Notes under the pieces: generated by a model
The model's database searches: none
Told to the model about the DNA's origin: nothing
Seen by the model: the letters and a program-made list of their open reading frames with translations, nothing else
In this document: one piece after another, positions 8,189 through 18,580 of the stretch
How positions within the stretch are numbered: the stretch's first letter is position 1
How the letters are laid out: every line of letters starts with the position of its first letter
DNA from: Flavobacteriales bacterium
GTDB lineage: Bacteria > Bacteroidota > Bacteroidia > Flavobacteriales_D > Crocinitomicaceae
Length of the DNA stretch: 33,038 nucleotides
Assembly (NCBI GenBank): GCA_947454395.1
Contig: CANGLG010000004.1
Location: forward strand, 1-33,038
Reading direction: 5' to 3'
Translations under genes and position numbers: made by a program

Positions 8189-9577
8189 ATGCAAAAGGAA
8201 GCAGTAATTAGAGAACCCCTCATTTTAGGTCATAAGACTTATCATGACATTACGGAAGATGTTTGTCGTCCTATAGAAGACAAAGCTCCTAAAATGTGGT
8301 ATATTCTATTTGGAATAGCCCTTATTATTGGACTTTATGGTGTTGGAAGTATTTGTTATCTATTAGGAACAGGTATCGGTGTTTGGGGATTGAATAAAAC
8401 AATAGGTTGGGCTTGGGATATTACCAATTTCGTATGGTGGGTAGGTATCGGTCACGCTGGAACATTAATTTCTGCAGTTTTGTTGTTGTTCCGTCAAAAA
8501 TGGAGAATGGCAATTAACCGTTCCGCGGAGGCGATGACTATTTTTGCTGTATTCATGGCTGGTTTATTTCCATTAATTCACATGGGACGTTTATGGGTGG
8601 GTTATTGGGTTCTTCCAATTCCAAACCAATTTGGGTCATTGTGGGTGAATTTTAACTCACCATTGTTGTGGGACGTATTTGCAATTTCAACTTATTTATC
8701 GGTATCATTAGTATTCTGGTACATTGGTTTGATTCCAGATTTTGCTACAATTCGTGATAGAGCAAAAAAACCTTTATCGAAAAAAATGTATTCTATTTTA
8801 GCATTCGGTTGGTCTGGAAGAGCAAAACATTGGAATCGTTTTGAATTAGTTTCATTGGTATTAGCTGGTTTGGCGACACCTCTTGTATTCTCAGTTCACT
8901 CCATTGTATCTTTTGACTTTGCTACCTCTGTAATTCCTGGATGGCACACAACAATTTTTCCTCCTTATTTTGTTGCTGGAGCGGTATTTTCAGGTTTTGC
9001 GATGGTACAAACGCTTTTATTGATTATGCGTAAAGCAATGGGTCTTGAGGCTTATATTCATACTAAGCACGTTGAATATATGAATATTGTAATCATGGTT
9101 ACTGGCTCTATAGTTGGTACAGCCTATATTACAGAGTTATTTATTTCTTGGTATTCTGGAGTAGAATATGAAGCGTATGCTTTCATTAATAGAGCTACTG
9201 GTCCATACTGGTGGGCATATTGGTCAATGATGACATGTAACGTAATTTCTCCGCAATTAATGTGGTTCAAACCTTTAAGAAGAAGTTTACTATTTACGTT
9301 TTTCATTTCTATTGTTGTAAATATCGGGATGTGGTTTGAGCGTTATGTTATTATCGTAACATCAATACACAGAGATTACTTACCAGCAGCATGGAGTATG
9401 CACTATCCAAGTCATATTGATATTGCAGTTTATGTGGGTACTATTGGGCTGTTCTTTGTATTTTTCTTATTGTTTGCTCGTTTCTTCCCAGTATTGGCTT
9501 TGAATGAAGTAAAAACAATTTTGAAAGGTTCAGGACAATCTTACAAAGAATCACCAGACTATCACGAACATCATTAA
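8189..9577 (+). CDS. actC: Alternative Complex III subunit ActC (NrfD/PsrC-like quinol-interacting membrane subunit)
   Basis: 462 aa, multi-TM NrfD-like protein (WVGIGHAGTLISAVLLLFRQKWR...); operon position. Confidence 0.93.
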   Translation: MQKEAVIREPLILGHKTYHDITEDVCRPIEDKAPKMWYILFGIALIIGLYGVGSICYLLGTGIGVWGLNKTIGWAWDITNFVWWVGIGHAGTLISAVLLLFRQKWRMAINRSAEAMTIFAVFMAGLFPLIHMGRLWVGYWVLPIPNQFGSLWVNFNSPLLWDVFAISTYLSVSLVFWYIGLIPDFATIRDRAKKPLSKKMYSILAFGWSGRAKHWNRFELVSLVLAGLATPLVFSVHSIVSFDFATSVIPGWHTTIFPPYFVAGAVFSGFAMVQTLLLIMRKAMGLEAYIHTKHVEYMNIVIMVTGSIVGTAYITELFISWYSGVEYEAYAFINRATGPYWWAYWSMMTCNVISPQLMWFKPLRRSLLFTFFISIVVNIGMWFERYVIIVTSIHRDYLPAAWSMHYPSHIDIAVYVGTIGLFFVFFLLFARFFPVLALNEVKTILKGSGQSYKESPDYHEHH

Positions 9578-9582
9578 TATAA

Positions 9583-10125
9583 ATGAATATGTCAGATAAA
9601 GTAATTTATGTAATGTACGACGATGACGGAGCGCTTAAAGATGGTGCTAAGAAACTCGTTGCAAAAGGAGTAAAAATTAATGAGGTTTTTTCTCCATTTC
9701 CAATTCATGGAATCGATCCAATTATTGGTGTAAAAAATACGCGATTAGGAATAATGTCATTTTTATATGGTTTGACAGGTTTGACATTGGCAACAATTGG
9801 AATGAGATATTTCATGGTTGTGGACTGGCCTATGAACATTGGTGGCAAACCTAATTTCACTTATTTAGATAATATTTTAGCATTTATTCCAATAAGTTTC
9901 GAGTTTACAGTTTTGTGTGCGGCTCATGGTATGGCAATAACATATTTATTGAGAAATAAGACTCTACCTGGAATGCCTGCTCAAAATCCTGATCCAAGAA
10001 CAACCGATGATAAATTTGTTATGGAGATTAGATTGAGTGAAAATCATTCTATTTCTGAAGATGAAATTGATAGTCTTCTGAAAGAAACTGGCTATTTAGA
10101 ATTGGATAAGAAAGAAGTAAAATAA
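9583..10125 (+). CDS. actD: Alternative Complex III subunit ActD (DUF3341)
   Basis: 180 aa with two TM segments and the ActD-like pattern VFSPFPIHGID; operon position. Confidence 0.9.
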   Translation: MNMSDKVIYVMYDDDGALKDGAKKLVAKGVKINEVFSPFPIHGIDPIIGVKNTRLGIMSFLYGLTGLTLATIGMRYFMVVDWPMNIGGKPNFTYLDNILAFIPISFEFTVLCAAHGMAITYLLRNKTLPGMPAQNPDPRTTDDKFVMEIRLSENHSISEDEIDSLLKETGYLELDKKEVK

Positions 10126-10133
10126 GATTTCAA

Positions 10134-10883
10134 ATGAAAAAACATTTATACTCGATACTCGGATTTTCTTCAGTTGCATTTTCAATGTTACTGTTGGGGT
10201 CTTGTAAATCAGATGCAGATAGTTCTGGATTTGAATATATGCCAGACATGTATCGTTCGCCGGCAATTGAAGCTTATGTTGATTATGGTGAGGTTCGTGG
10301 AAAACAAAATAAGGATTTGAAATTGGCTCTTTCTGCCATGACTCCACCAAAGAATACAATTCCTTACATGGCAGGAAAAGATTCTGCAGAAGTTAAATTC
10401 ATGCTTCCTCATTTTAGAAAACCGAATGTGGCTTTTAGAGAAACACACGGTTTGTATGGTTTTGATGTTTCAACTGCCGATGAATATCTTCTAGCTGCAA
10501 ATGATAAAAATCCTTTGACACTTAATGCAAAAAATGCTGAAGAAGTATTAAAAAAGGGAAAAGAATTATTTACTGCGATGTGTCAGCATTGTCACGGTGA
10601 AAAGGGTGACGGAAACGGTCCAATGGTTGCAAGTGGTGCATACGTAGGAGTACCTAATTATGCTACTCTAACAAACCTGTCTGATGGGCAAATTTTCTAT
10701 TCAATTTACTATGGTAAAGGTATGATGGGTTCTCATGGTTCAATTTTGAATAAAAAAGAAATTTGGACTTTGGTTCATTACGTTCGTCAGTTCCAGAATA
10801 AGGATTATGGCAAATTTGATCCAACTGGAAAACCAATGGCCTTAGTATCAGCACCTGTTGATTCAACAAAAATGAAACCTTAA
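10134..10883 (+). CDS. actE: Alternative Complex III subunit ActE, monoheme cytochrome c lipoprotein
   Basis: 249 aa with lipobox LLLGSC and one heme motif CQHCH; operon position. Confidence 0.9.
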   Translation: MKKHLYSILGFSSVAFSMLLLGSCKSDADSSGFEYMPDMYRSPAIEAYVDYGEVRGKQNKDLKLALSAMTPPKNTIPYMAGKDSAEVKFMLPHFRKPNVAFRETHGLYGFDVSTADEYLLAANDKNPLTLNAKNAEEVLKKGKELFTAMCQHCHGEKGDGNGPMVASGAYVGVPNYATLTNLSDGQIFYSIYYGKGMMGSHGSILNKKEIWTLVHYVRQFQNKDYGKFDPTGKPMALVSAPVDSTKMKP

Positions 10884-10892
10884 TAAAATAGT

Positions 10893-12083
10893 GTGATGGA
10901 ATTTCAGATAAATAAGAAAGCAAAAAATGTAGTTTTTACTCTTATTGGGGTTGGTTTACTACTTACTATAGTTGGAATCGCAACAGGAATGGGCGATCAT
11001 CACTTTAAAACAAGATTGTTAACGAATGGATTAATCAATGGATTTTTCTTTTTCGCACTTGGTTTAGGTGCTTTGTTCTTTTTAGCATTACAATACGCAA
11101 CCGAGACGGGGTGGTATGCATCAGTAAAAAGAGTAATTGAGGCTGTCGCAGGATTTTTACCATATGGAATGGCCTTTTTTGGACTAGTTTTATTGGTAAT
11201 TACAATCATGGACGGTGCACACATTTATTTATGGATGGATGCAGATATCGTTAAGGAAGATGAAATAATTCGAGGTAAATCAGGATTTTTAAATCCGGCA
11301 TTTTTCTGGATAAGAACCTTAGTTTATTTTGCAACATATTTTTTATTCTTACGTGGATTTAAGAAGCGTTCATTATTAGAGGATAAAGTAGGAGGTACAG
11401 ATCTACATTTTACAAATTATAAAAGAGGTGCTTTATTTTTAGTTTTCTTCGCAGTTTTTAGTTCTACTTCGGCATGGGATTGGTTAATGTCAATTGATGT
11501 ACATTGGTTTTCAACTTTATTTGGATGGTATACTTTTGCTGGAATGTGGTGTTCAACTATGGTTGTTCTTGTATTAACAACACTATATTTGAAAAAATTA
11601 GGTTATTTGGAAAAAGTAAATGAGTCACACATACATGATTTAGGTAAATGGACATTTGCTACATCTTTTCTTTGGTCCTATTTATGGTTTTCTCAATTTA
11701 TGTTGATATGGTATGCTAATATCGGTGAAGAGGTTACTTACTATCAAATGAGAATAGAAAACTTTAAGGTTTTATACTTTGCTATGTTTGTTATCAATTT
11801 TGCTTTCCCAATGTTGCTCTTAATGTCTAGAGATGCAAAAAGACATGCAGGTATTTTGACGATAGTAGGGTTAATTATACTTACTGGTCATTGGGTTGAT
11901 GTATATATTATGGTATCAGCTGGCTCTCTTGGAGCAAATGCTAAAATTGGCTTCTTGGAGGTTGGTATGGCTTTATTAATAGCAGGTTCGTTTATTTTTG
12001 TAGTATTACGAAACTTGACAAAGGCGCCATTAACACCAGTTAATCACCCATTCCTGGATGAAAGTATTCACCACGAAATTTAA
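10893..12083 (+). CDS. actF: Alternative Complex III subunit ActF (quinol:cytochrome c oxidoreductase membrane subunit)
   Basis: 396 aa, polytopic ActF/ActC-like protein; operon position. Confidence 0.9.
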   Translation: MMEFQINKKAKNVVFTLIGVGLLLTIVGIATGMGDHHFKTRLLTNGLINGFFFFALGLGALFFLALQYATETGWYASVKRVIEAVAGFLPYGMAFFGLVLLVITIMDGAHIYLWMDADIVKEDEIIRGKSGFLNPAFFWIRTLVYFATYFLFLRGFKKRSLLEDKVGGTDLHFTNYKRGALFLVFFAVFSSTSAWDWLMSIDVHWFSTLFGWYTFAGMWCSTMVVLVLTTLYLKKLGYLEKVNESHIHDLGKWTFATSFLWSYLWFSQFMLIWYANIGEEVTYYQMRIENFKVLYFAMFVINFAFPMLLLMSRDAKRHAGILTIVGLIILTGHWVDVYIMVSAGSLGANAKIGFLEVGMALLIAGSFIFVVLRNLTKAPLTPVNHPFLDESIHHEI

Positions 12084-12106
12084 TAACGATATATTCAATA
12101 ATTGAG

Positions 12107-13345
12107 ATGGAAAATAAATTAATTATTCTTTTAGTAATCATATTAGGAGCTATTGCAATAGCTCAATTGGTGAGAGTTTATGAGCTTTCGTCAAAAATGA
12201 GAAAAACTGGAGAGCATGAGGTAAGCAGTCGAGACAATAATTTGAATGCTAAATTGTTACTTGGTTTTGTGATTTCTCTTTTTGCAAGCTTTGTTTACCT
12301 TATGGTTGAATATGGTTGGACTGGTCGTGGTGTTGCTGCATCAACTCAAGGTCAAGAGATAGACTGGTTATTAAATTTAAATTTAGTTATCGTAATAGCA
12401 GTATTCTTTTTGACTAACTTCTTGTTGTTCTTTTTTGCATACAAATATGTTAAAAGACCTGGTGTACCTGCTTTTTATTATCCTCACAACAACAAATTAG
12501 AAATGCTTTGGACGGTTGTTCCAGCATGTGTTCTTGCTGTTATAATTATTCTAGGATTAAAGAGTTGGAATAATTTAACTGGGGAGTCACCAGAAGATGC
12601 TATTAGAGTAGAATTGTTTTCAAAACAATTTGATTGGACAGCACGTTACGCTGGAAAAGATAATATCCTAGGAAAATACGATTATAAGTTGACAACGGAT
12701 AATAATGAACTTGCATTAATGACAACAAACACAATCGATTCATCTATTCGGTTAATGATTGAAGGGCCAAATGGTATAAAGAATATTCAGAAAGTATTGA
12801 ACAAAAGAGATACCGTATTGTCTGATTCAGTAACAGGAGTACTTAAAACAGATTTATCTAGAAAAGAAAGACTTTTGCGTTTGTTAGTACAAATGAAGAA
12901 TAATCATTCAAAAGGAGTTGATAATTATGCTTGGGATGATATTATTCAAAAAGACACCTTAGTATTATGTAAAGGTAAAGACTATGAATTTAATTTTAGA
13001 TCAAAGGATGTAATTCACTCAGCTTATTTCATGCATTTTAGAGCACAGATTAACACGGTTCCAGGTATGACGACAAGAACGAAGTTCAAGCCAATTTACA
13101 CAACAGAAGAAATGCGCGAAAAGATGAATGATTCTAAATTTAACTACATTTTAATGTGTAACAAAATTTGTGGAGGTGCGCATTACAAAATGAAAATGAT
13201 AGTTGTGGTTAAAAATGAAGTAGATTATAAGTCTTGGATGGCTTCAAAAGCAAAAGAAACTTTCAAAGATAAGTATTTTCCAGCAGTTGCTCCTATGGCT
13301 GCAGCAGCACCAATGGCTGATACAACGAAAACAATAAGTAAATAA
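12107..13345 (+). CDS. coxB: cytochrome c oxidase subunit II
   Basis: 412 aa with two TM segments and the CuA motif CNKICGGAHYKM (Cx3Cx3Hx2M). Confidence 0.95.
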   Translation: MENKLIILLVIILGAIAIAQLVRVYELSSKMRKTGEHEVSSRDNNLNAKLLLGFVISLFASFVYLMVEYGWTGRGVAASTQGQEIDWLLNLNLVIVIAVFFLTNFLLFFFAYKYVKRPGVPAFYYPHNNKLEMLWTVVPACVLAVIIILGLKSWNNLTGESPEDAIRVELFSKQFDWTARYAGKDNILGKYDYKLTTDNNELALMTTNTIDSSIRLMIEGPNGIKNIQKVLNKRDTVLSDSVTGVLKTDLSRKERLLRLLVQMKNNHSKGVDNYAWDDIIQKDTLVLCKGKDYEFNFRSKDVIHSAYFMHFRAQINTVPGMTTRTKFKPIYTTEEMREKMNDSKFNYILMCNKICGGAHYKMKMIVVVKNEVDYKSWMASKAKETFKDKYFPAVAPMAAAAPMADTTKTISK

Positions 13346-13366
13346 TAGAAATAAAAAATATATAAA

Positions 13367-15175
13367 ATGGCTTCAGTAGCACACGAAGGACACGCACACG
13401 AGCATCATGGTGACCACCACCACGAAGAAACGTTTGTATCAAAGTATATTTTCAGTCAAGACCATAAAATGATTGGAAAACAGTTTTTAATAACTGCTGT
13501 ATTTATGGGTATTGTAGCTATGATATTGTCAATTCTATTTAGAATTCAATTGGCATATCCTGGAGAGAGTTCTGATTTCTTAAGTTTCTTTTTAGGTGAG
13601 AAATGGGCTCCGAATGGTGTGCTAAGAGAAGATATGTATCTTGGTCTAGTTACGATTCATGGTACTATCATGGTATTTTTTCTTTTGACAGGTGGTTTGT
13701 CAGGGACTTTCTCTAATTTGCTAATTCCATTACAAATTGGTGCTAGAGATATGGCATCAGGTTTTCTAAACATGTTATCGTATTGGTTCTTTTTCCTTTC
13801 ATCTGTTTTAATGCTTGTTTCTCTTTTCGTAGAGAATGGTCCAGCGATGGCAGGATGGACAATTTATCCTCCTCTATCAGCACTACCTCAGGCAGTCCCA
13901 GGATCTGGATTAGGAATGACGCTTTGGTTGTTTTCAATGGCTATTTTTATTGCGGGTTCATTAATTGGTTCATTGAACTATATAGTTACAGTTTTGAACC
14001 TAAGAACGACTGGAATGACCATGACAAGAATGCCTCTAACTGTTTGGGCTTTCTTCGTTACTGCAATCTTGGGTGTGTTATCATTCCCTGTTTTACTTTC
14101 TGCTGCCTTATTGTTAATCATGGATAGATTAGCTGGTACAAGTTTTTATTTATCTGACATTATCGTTGGAGGAGAAATGCTTGCTAACCATGGTGGTTCA
14201 CCAATTTTATTCCAGCATTTATTTTGGTTTCTTGGTCACCCGGAGGTATACATTGTATTATTACCGGCATTAGGACTATCATCTGAAATTATAGCAACGA
14301 ATGCAAGAAAACCAATCTTTGGTTATAAAGCGATGATAGGCTCAATTTTGGCAATTGGATTTTTATCCTTTATAGTTTGGGGTCACCATATGTTTGTAAC
14401 AGGGATGAATCCTTTCTTAGGCAGTGTTTTCGTATTTACTACATTACTTATTGCAATTCCTTCAGCAGTGAAAGTGTTTAATTATTTAACAACATTGTGG
14501 AAAGGTTCACTTATTTTCACTCCAGCAATGTTATTTGCTGTAGGTTTAGTTTCTACATTCATTACGGGTGGTGTTACAGGTATTATTTTGGCTGACTCAG
14601 CATTAGATATTTCAATTCATGATACTTATTTTGTTGTTGCTCACTTTCACATAGTAATGGGTATGTCGGCTGTTTTTGGAATGTTTGGTGGTGTTTATCA
14701 TTGGTTTCCAAAAATGTATGGAAGAATGATGAATACACGTCTTGGTTATGCTCATTTTTGGATAACTCTAGTTGGCGCTTATGGTGTATTTTTCCCGATG
14801 CATTTTGTTGGATTAGCAGGAGCACCAAGAAGATATTATGATTATTCTGTTTATAATGAATTTAATTCAGGTTCACTTGAACAAATTATGAATTTAAATG
14901 AGATAATAACCATTTTCGCAATTATTGCTGCTTTGGGTCAAATTCTATTCTTGTTTAATTTCTTCTATAGTATTTATCGTGGTCCTAAAGCACCTCAAAA
15001 TCCTTGGAATTCGAATTCATTAGAATGGACAACTCCAGTTGAACATGTTCATGGAAACTGGCCTGGTGAATTACCAACGGTTCATAGATGGCCTTATGAC
15101 TATTCTAAGCCAGGGTCGGATACAGATTTTATTCCTCAAAATGTTCCTCTAAAAGATGGAGAAGAAGAACACTAA
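13367..15175 (+). CDS. coxA: cytochrome c oxidase subunit I (A-family heme-copper oxidase)
   Basis: 602 aa with GHPEVY, IWGHHMF-like and HDTYFVVAHFHIVMGM motifs and a K-channel-like SAVKVFNYLTTLWKG. Confidence 0.97.
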   Translation: MASVAHEGHAHEHHGDHHHEETFVSKYIFSQDHKMIGKQFLITAVFMGIVAMILSILFRIQLAYPGESSDFLSFFLGEKWAPNGVLREDMYLGLVTIHGTIMVFFLLTGGLSGTFSNLLIPLQIGARDMASGFLNMLSYWFFFLSSVLMLVSLFVENGPAMAGWTIYPPLSALPQAVPGSGLGMTLWLFSMAIFIAGSLIGSLNYIVTVLNLRTTGMTMTRMPLTVWAFFVTAILGVLSFPVLLSAALLLIMDRLAGTSFYLSDIIVGGEMLANHGGSPILFQHLFWFLGHPEVYIVLLPALGLSSEIIATNARKPIFGYKAMIGSILAIGFLSFIVWGHHMFVTGMNPFLGSVFVFTTLLIAIPSAVKVFNYLTTLWKGSLIFTPAMLFAVGLVSTFITGGVTGIILADSALDISIHDTYFVVAHFHIVMGMSAVFGMFGGVYHWFPKMYGRMMNTRLGYAHFWITLVGAYGVFFPMHFVGLAGAPRRYYDYSVYNEFNSGSLEQIMNLNEIITIFAIIAALGQILFLFNFFYSIYRGPKAPQNPWNSNSLEWTTPVEHVHGNWPGELPTVHRWPYDYSKPGSDTDFIPQNVPLKDGEEEH

Positions 15176-15190
15176 AAATACAATGTTAAG

Positions 15191-15222
15191 AAAGCTTGGA
15201 AATTATTTCCAAGCTTTTTTTT
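15191..15222 (+). terminator. Rho-independent terminator closing the act-cox operon
   Basis: AAAGCTTGGAAA - TTA - TTTCCAAGCTTTTTTTT, a perfect stem plus T-tract just after the coxA stop. Confidence 0.9.
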
Positions 15223-15579
15223 CAGTGCGTTAAACAAGCGAAATCCATGGCTACACATTAAGTTGAAGCAATTTGGTGGTCATTTTGGCATCGCTGATAA
15301 AATGAAATAGTGTTACAGACCTGAAAAAGGTATTAGTTAACGATTTTTTAATTTAAATTATTCATACAACTTAACATTTGATAAATCCATCCGTTTAGCA
15401 ACTGAAAAAAACATTTTCACATTTGGAATCTCTTTCCTGCTGGTTCGAGTGGGAGATTATAATTAGTATCAAATAATTTCTTGGTTTTAATCTTGTTTTC
15501 GAATTCATAGAAAATCAATTTTGATAATTATGAATTTGATTCTCATATGTTATTAAATTATTAAGAAAAGAGTATAATA

Positions 15580-15623
15580 CTTAATACAACCTTAACTTTT
15601 CATTAATTCGAGGATTACTTTTC
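15580..15623 (+). promoter_or_regulatory. four tandem 11-bp repeats (NTTAAY-core), Pho-box-like operator
   Basis: CTTAATACAAC / CTTAACTTTTC / ATTAATTCGAG / GATTACTTTTC in contiguous 11-bp register, upstream of the TonB-dependent receptor gene. Confidence 0.5.
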
Positions 15624-15658
15624 AATCGTTTCTTTGCAGCATATTTAAAGCAAAACAA

Positions 15659-18508
15659 ATGATTAAAAAAACTTCATTTTTATCCCTTATTTTTCTTCTT
15701 ATTACACTTTCTTTTTATAGTCAATCGGGGAGAATAACCGGTGTTGTAAAAGACAAAAGCTCAAATGAATTAATTTTTGGAGCAAAAATAGTAGTTAAGG
15801 GTCAAACAGGAATTGGTGCTGTTACAGATCCGGACGGAAAGTTTATTATTGAAAATGTTAAATCAGGGTCAATAATTCTTGAAATAAAATACGAATCATA
15901 CAAAACGCTGACTTTAGAAGCGTTTGAATTGAAAGCATCAGAAAATAAAGAAATTAGTATTGAAATTGAGAAATTAATCAAGGATTTTAAAAACGTTACA
16001 GTAACAAAAAAAGTAAATAAAGAGTCAACAACAGAGTTGATTCGAATGCAAAAGAATAGCGCCACTGTAGTTGATGGTATTAATGCGGAAACATTCAAAA
16101 AAACCCCAGATTCAAAAGCTTCAGACGTATTAAAAAGAATTTCTGGAGCAAGCGTACAGGATAACAAATTCGTTGTAATTCGTGGATTAAGTGATCGTTA
16201 CAACTTTGCTTTGTTAAATGGAGCGTCTTTACCAAGTTCTGAAAGTGATCGCAAAGCATTTTCATTTGATATCTTCCCTTCAAACATGCTTGATAACTTA
16301 TTTATTACCAAAACCGCTACTCCTGAATTGCCAGGTGAATTTGCAGGAGGGGTTATTGACATTAATACAACTGAACCAAAAGAAAAGAATTTTCAAAATA
16401 TTCAAATAGGTGGCGCGTATAATGCGATTTCAACCTTTAGAAATTTTAAAACCTATGTTGGTGGTAGCACAGACTTCTTAGGCATAGGTGCCTCTGCAAG
16501 AGCTTTACCGGATGGACTTCCAACAACTGAGGTTTTTAATACAATTTCAAACACCGAAAAAGCTGACTACGCTAAAATGATAAAATCAGACTGGTCAACA
16601 TCAAATCGCATGGCGCTTCCCAATTTAAGTTTACAATACTCCATTGGAAGAATGATTAAGTTAAAAGAGAAAAGACAGTTTGGATATGTTTTCGCATACA
16701 GCTATCAAAACAATTTTTCATTCAGTCAAGTAACGAGGAGAGAATTTGAAGAGCAAGCAGCTGGAATTGTCACTAAAAATGAATTGAAAGATTCCGCTTA
16801 CACGCAATCTATTCTGAATAGTGCCATGTTTAATTTGTCATATAGTTTCAATGAAAAAAATAAAATTCAATTCAAAAATCTATATTCCATTTCAAGTGAT
16901 GACAAAGTGAATATTAGAAACGGAAAACGTGACATGGACATAGAGTCAATGTATTCAGAAAAGTCTACCAATATCTGGTACACGCAAAATAACTTATATA
17001 CAACTCAGCTACTTGGTAATCACGAATTAAAAAACAAATTAAAATTCAAATGGGTTGGTTCTTTTAGCGATGTTAAAAGAGAAATTCCTTTTCTTAGAAG
17101 AACCGTTTATCAACAAACTGATACGGCTTATCCTTTTGCAGCAGTTATCCAAAATAATGACATAAGTACACTTGGTGCAGGAAATATGTTCTGGTCTACA
17201 ATGAATGAGAAAATTTATAATGCAAAATATGATTTCTCTTATCCTTTTGAGTTTAGTAAATTAAAAAATGAAATAAAACTTGGAGGATTTCATCAATATA
17301 GAACGAGAACGTTTGCTGCTAGAAACCTAGGTTTTTCAAAGTATAACCCCGCTGGAAGTGCAAACTTCAATGGGTCTTTGTTAACATTGCCTGATGATCA
17401 GATTTTTGCCCCTGAAAACATGGGGTTGATGTCTGATGGTCAAGGAGGCTTTAAATTAGAAGAAGGTACAAACGTAGATGATAGTTACCAAGCAAGTTCA
17501 TTTCTAAATGCTGGATTTCTTCAGTTGGACAGCAAAATTGCTGATAAAGTTAGATTGGTTGGAGGGGCACGCCTAGAAGCTTACAATCAATTATTCAAAT
17601 ACATTGAATTCGGTTCGAATTTACCTCAGCGTATTGATACAACTGTTGTCGATTTATTGCCGTCAATCAATTTGATTTATTCGCCAATCGTTAAAATGAA
17701 CATAAGAGCAAGTTACTCTAAAACAGTTTCTCGCCCAGAATTTAGAGAATTGGCTCCTTTCTCATTTTATAACTTTTTGAATGACAACCTTACTTCTGGA
17801 GACCCACATTTACAAAGAGCAAAAATCAACAACTATGATTTGAGATTTGAATTTTTCCCTGGTTCAGGGCAAATTATTAGTTTATCTGGTTTTTACAAAC
17901 AATTTTACAATCCAATCGAATTAATTTTAAGAACAGGAACTTCAGGAACGCCTGAATTGTATTTTGATAACGTAGGAAATGTAGTGAACTATGGTGCTGA
18001 ATTCGAATATAGAATGAATTTAGGCTTCCTTAATTCTAAAGACAGCGCTTCATTCTTAAAAGATATCACGCTATATTTTAATGGAGCATTGATTCGTTCA
18101 AAAATGGACTTGAGTGCATTAGCAGGTCAAGCGGAGTATCCAAATGCCTCTAGACCACTACAAGGTCAGTCACCTTACCTCATAAATGCTGGAATTTTCT
18201 ATGCAGCTCCAAATGACTTAAATTTTAATTTATCATACAATTTAGTTGGACAAAGAATTGCAATTGCAGGTAGTGTTCAAGAACCTAGCGTATGGGAAAA
18301 TGGAAGAAATGTAATTGATTTTCAAATCTCAAAAATTATTAAAAAGAAATTTGAAATCAAATTGAATGTAAAAGACATTATCGCTCAGGATTTGGTGTTC
18401 TTTCAGGACATAAACAAAAACAAAAAATACGACAAGGGAATTGACAGTGCATGGCAAGAAATTACATTTGGACAAACTGTTTCTTTATCCTTGAAATACA
18501 ATTTCTGA
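15659..18508 (+). CDS. TonB-dependent receptor with N-terminal carboxypeptidase-regulatory-like domain
   Basis: 949 aa with signal peptide, GRITGVVKDKSSNELIFGAKIVVKGQTGIGAVTDPDGKF domain, plug (IRGLSDRYNFALLNGASLPSSE) and a C-terminal beta-strand ending in F. Confidence 0.93.
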   Translation: MIKKTSFLSLIFLLITLSFYSQSGRITGVVKDKSSNELIFGAKIVVKGQTGIGAVTDPDGKFIIENVKSGSIILEIKYESYKTLTLEAFELKASENKEISIEIEKLIKDFKNVTVTKKVNKESTTELIRMQKNSATVVDGINAETFKKTPDSKASDVLKRISGASVQDNKFVVIRGLSDRYNFALLNGASLPSSESDRKAFSFDIFPSNMLDNLFITKTATPELPGEFAGGVIDINTTEPKEKNFQNIQIGGAYNAISTFRNFKTYVGGSTDFLGIGASARALPDGLPTTEVFNTISNTEKADYAKMIKSDWSTSNRMALPNLSLQYSIGRMIKLKEKRQFGYVFAYSYQNNFSFSQVTRREFEEQAAGIVTKNELKDSAYTQSILNSAMFNLSYSFNEKNKIQFKNLYSISSDDKVNIRNGKRDMDIESMYSEKSTNIWYTQNNLYTTQLLGNHELKNKLKFKWVGSFSDVKREIPFLRRTVYQQTDTAYPFAAVIQNNDISTLGAGNMFWSTMNEKIYNAKYDFSYPFEFSKLKNEIKLGGFHQYRTRTFAARNLGFSKYNPAGSANFNGSLLTLPDDQIFAPENMGLMSDGQGGFKLEEGTNVDDSYQASSFLNAGFLQLDSKIADKVRLVGGARLEAYNQLFKYIEFGSNLPQRIDTTVVDLLPSINLIYSPIVKMNIRASYSKTVSRPEFRELAPFSFYNFLNDNLTSGDPHLQRAKINNYDLRFEFFPGSGQIISLSGFYKQFYNPIELILRTGTSGTPELYFDNVGNVVNYGAEFEYRMNLGFLNSKDSASFLKDITLYFNGALIRSKMDLSALAGQAEYPNASRPLQGQSPYLINAGIFYAAPNDLNFNLSYNLVGQRIAIAGSVQEPSVWENGRNVIDFQISKIIKKKFEIKLNVKDIIAQDLVFFQDINKNKKYDKGIDSAWQEITFGQTVSLSLKYNF

Positions 18509-18536
18509 TTCCTATATTAATTAAATGTTTACTTCT

Positions 18537-18580
18537 GTTAATAAACATTTAACGAAGACTTAAGGTCTCTGTAACGCAAC
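18537..18580 (+). promoter_or_regulatory. four tandem 11-bp repeats (NTTAA-core), Pho-box-like operator
   Basis: GTTAATAAACA / TTTAACGAAGA / CTTAAGGTCTC / TGTAACGCAAC in contiguous 11-bp register, upstream of the T9SS protein gene. Confidence 0.5.

Noticed and set aside
9124-14828. Minus- and plus-strand ORFs embedded in actC-coxA (e.g. 10096..10359, 10209..10448, 13783..14127, 14583..14828)
   Set aside because: Shadow ORFs of conserved respiratory genes with no independent evidence.
15223-15579. Possible gene remnant between coxA and the TonB receptor
   Set aside because: The one frame I translated had early stops and no recognisable motif, so I leave it as intergenic sequence.
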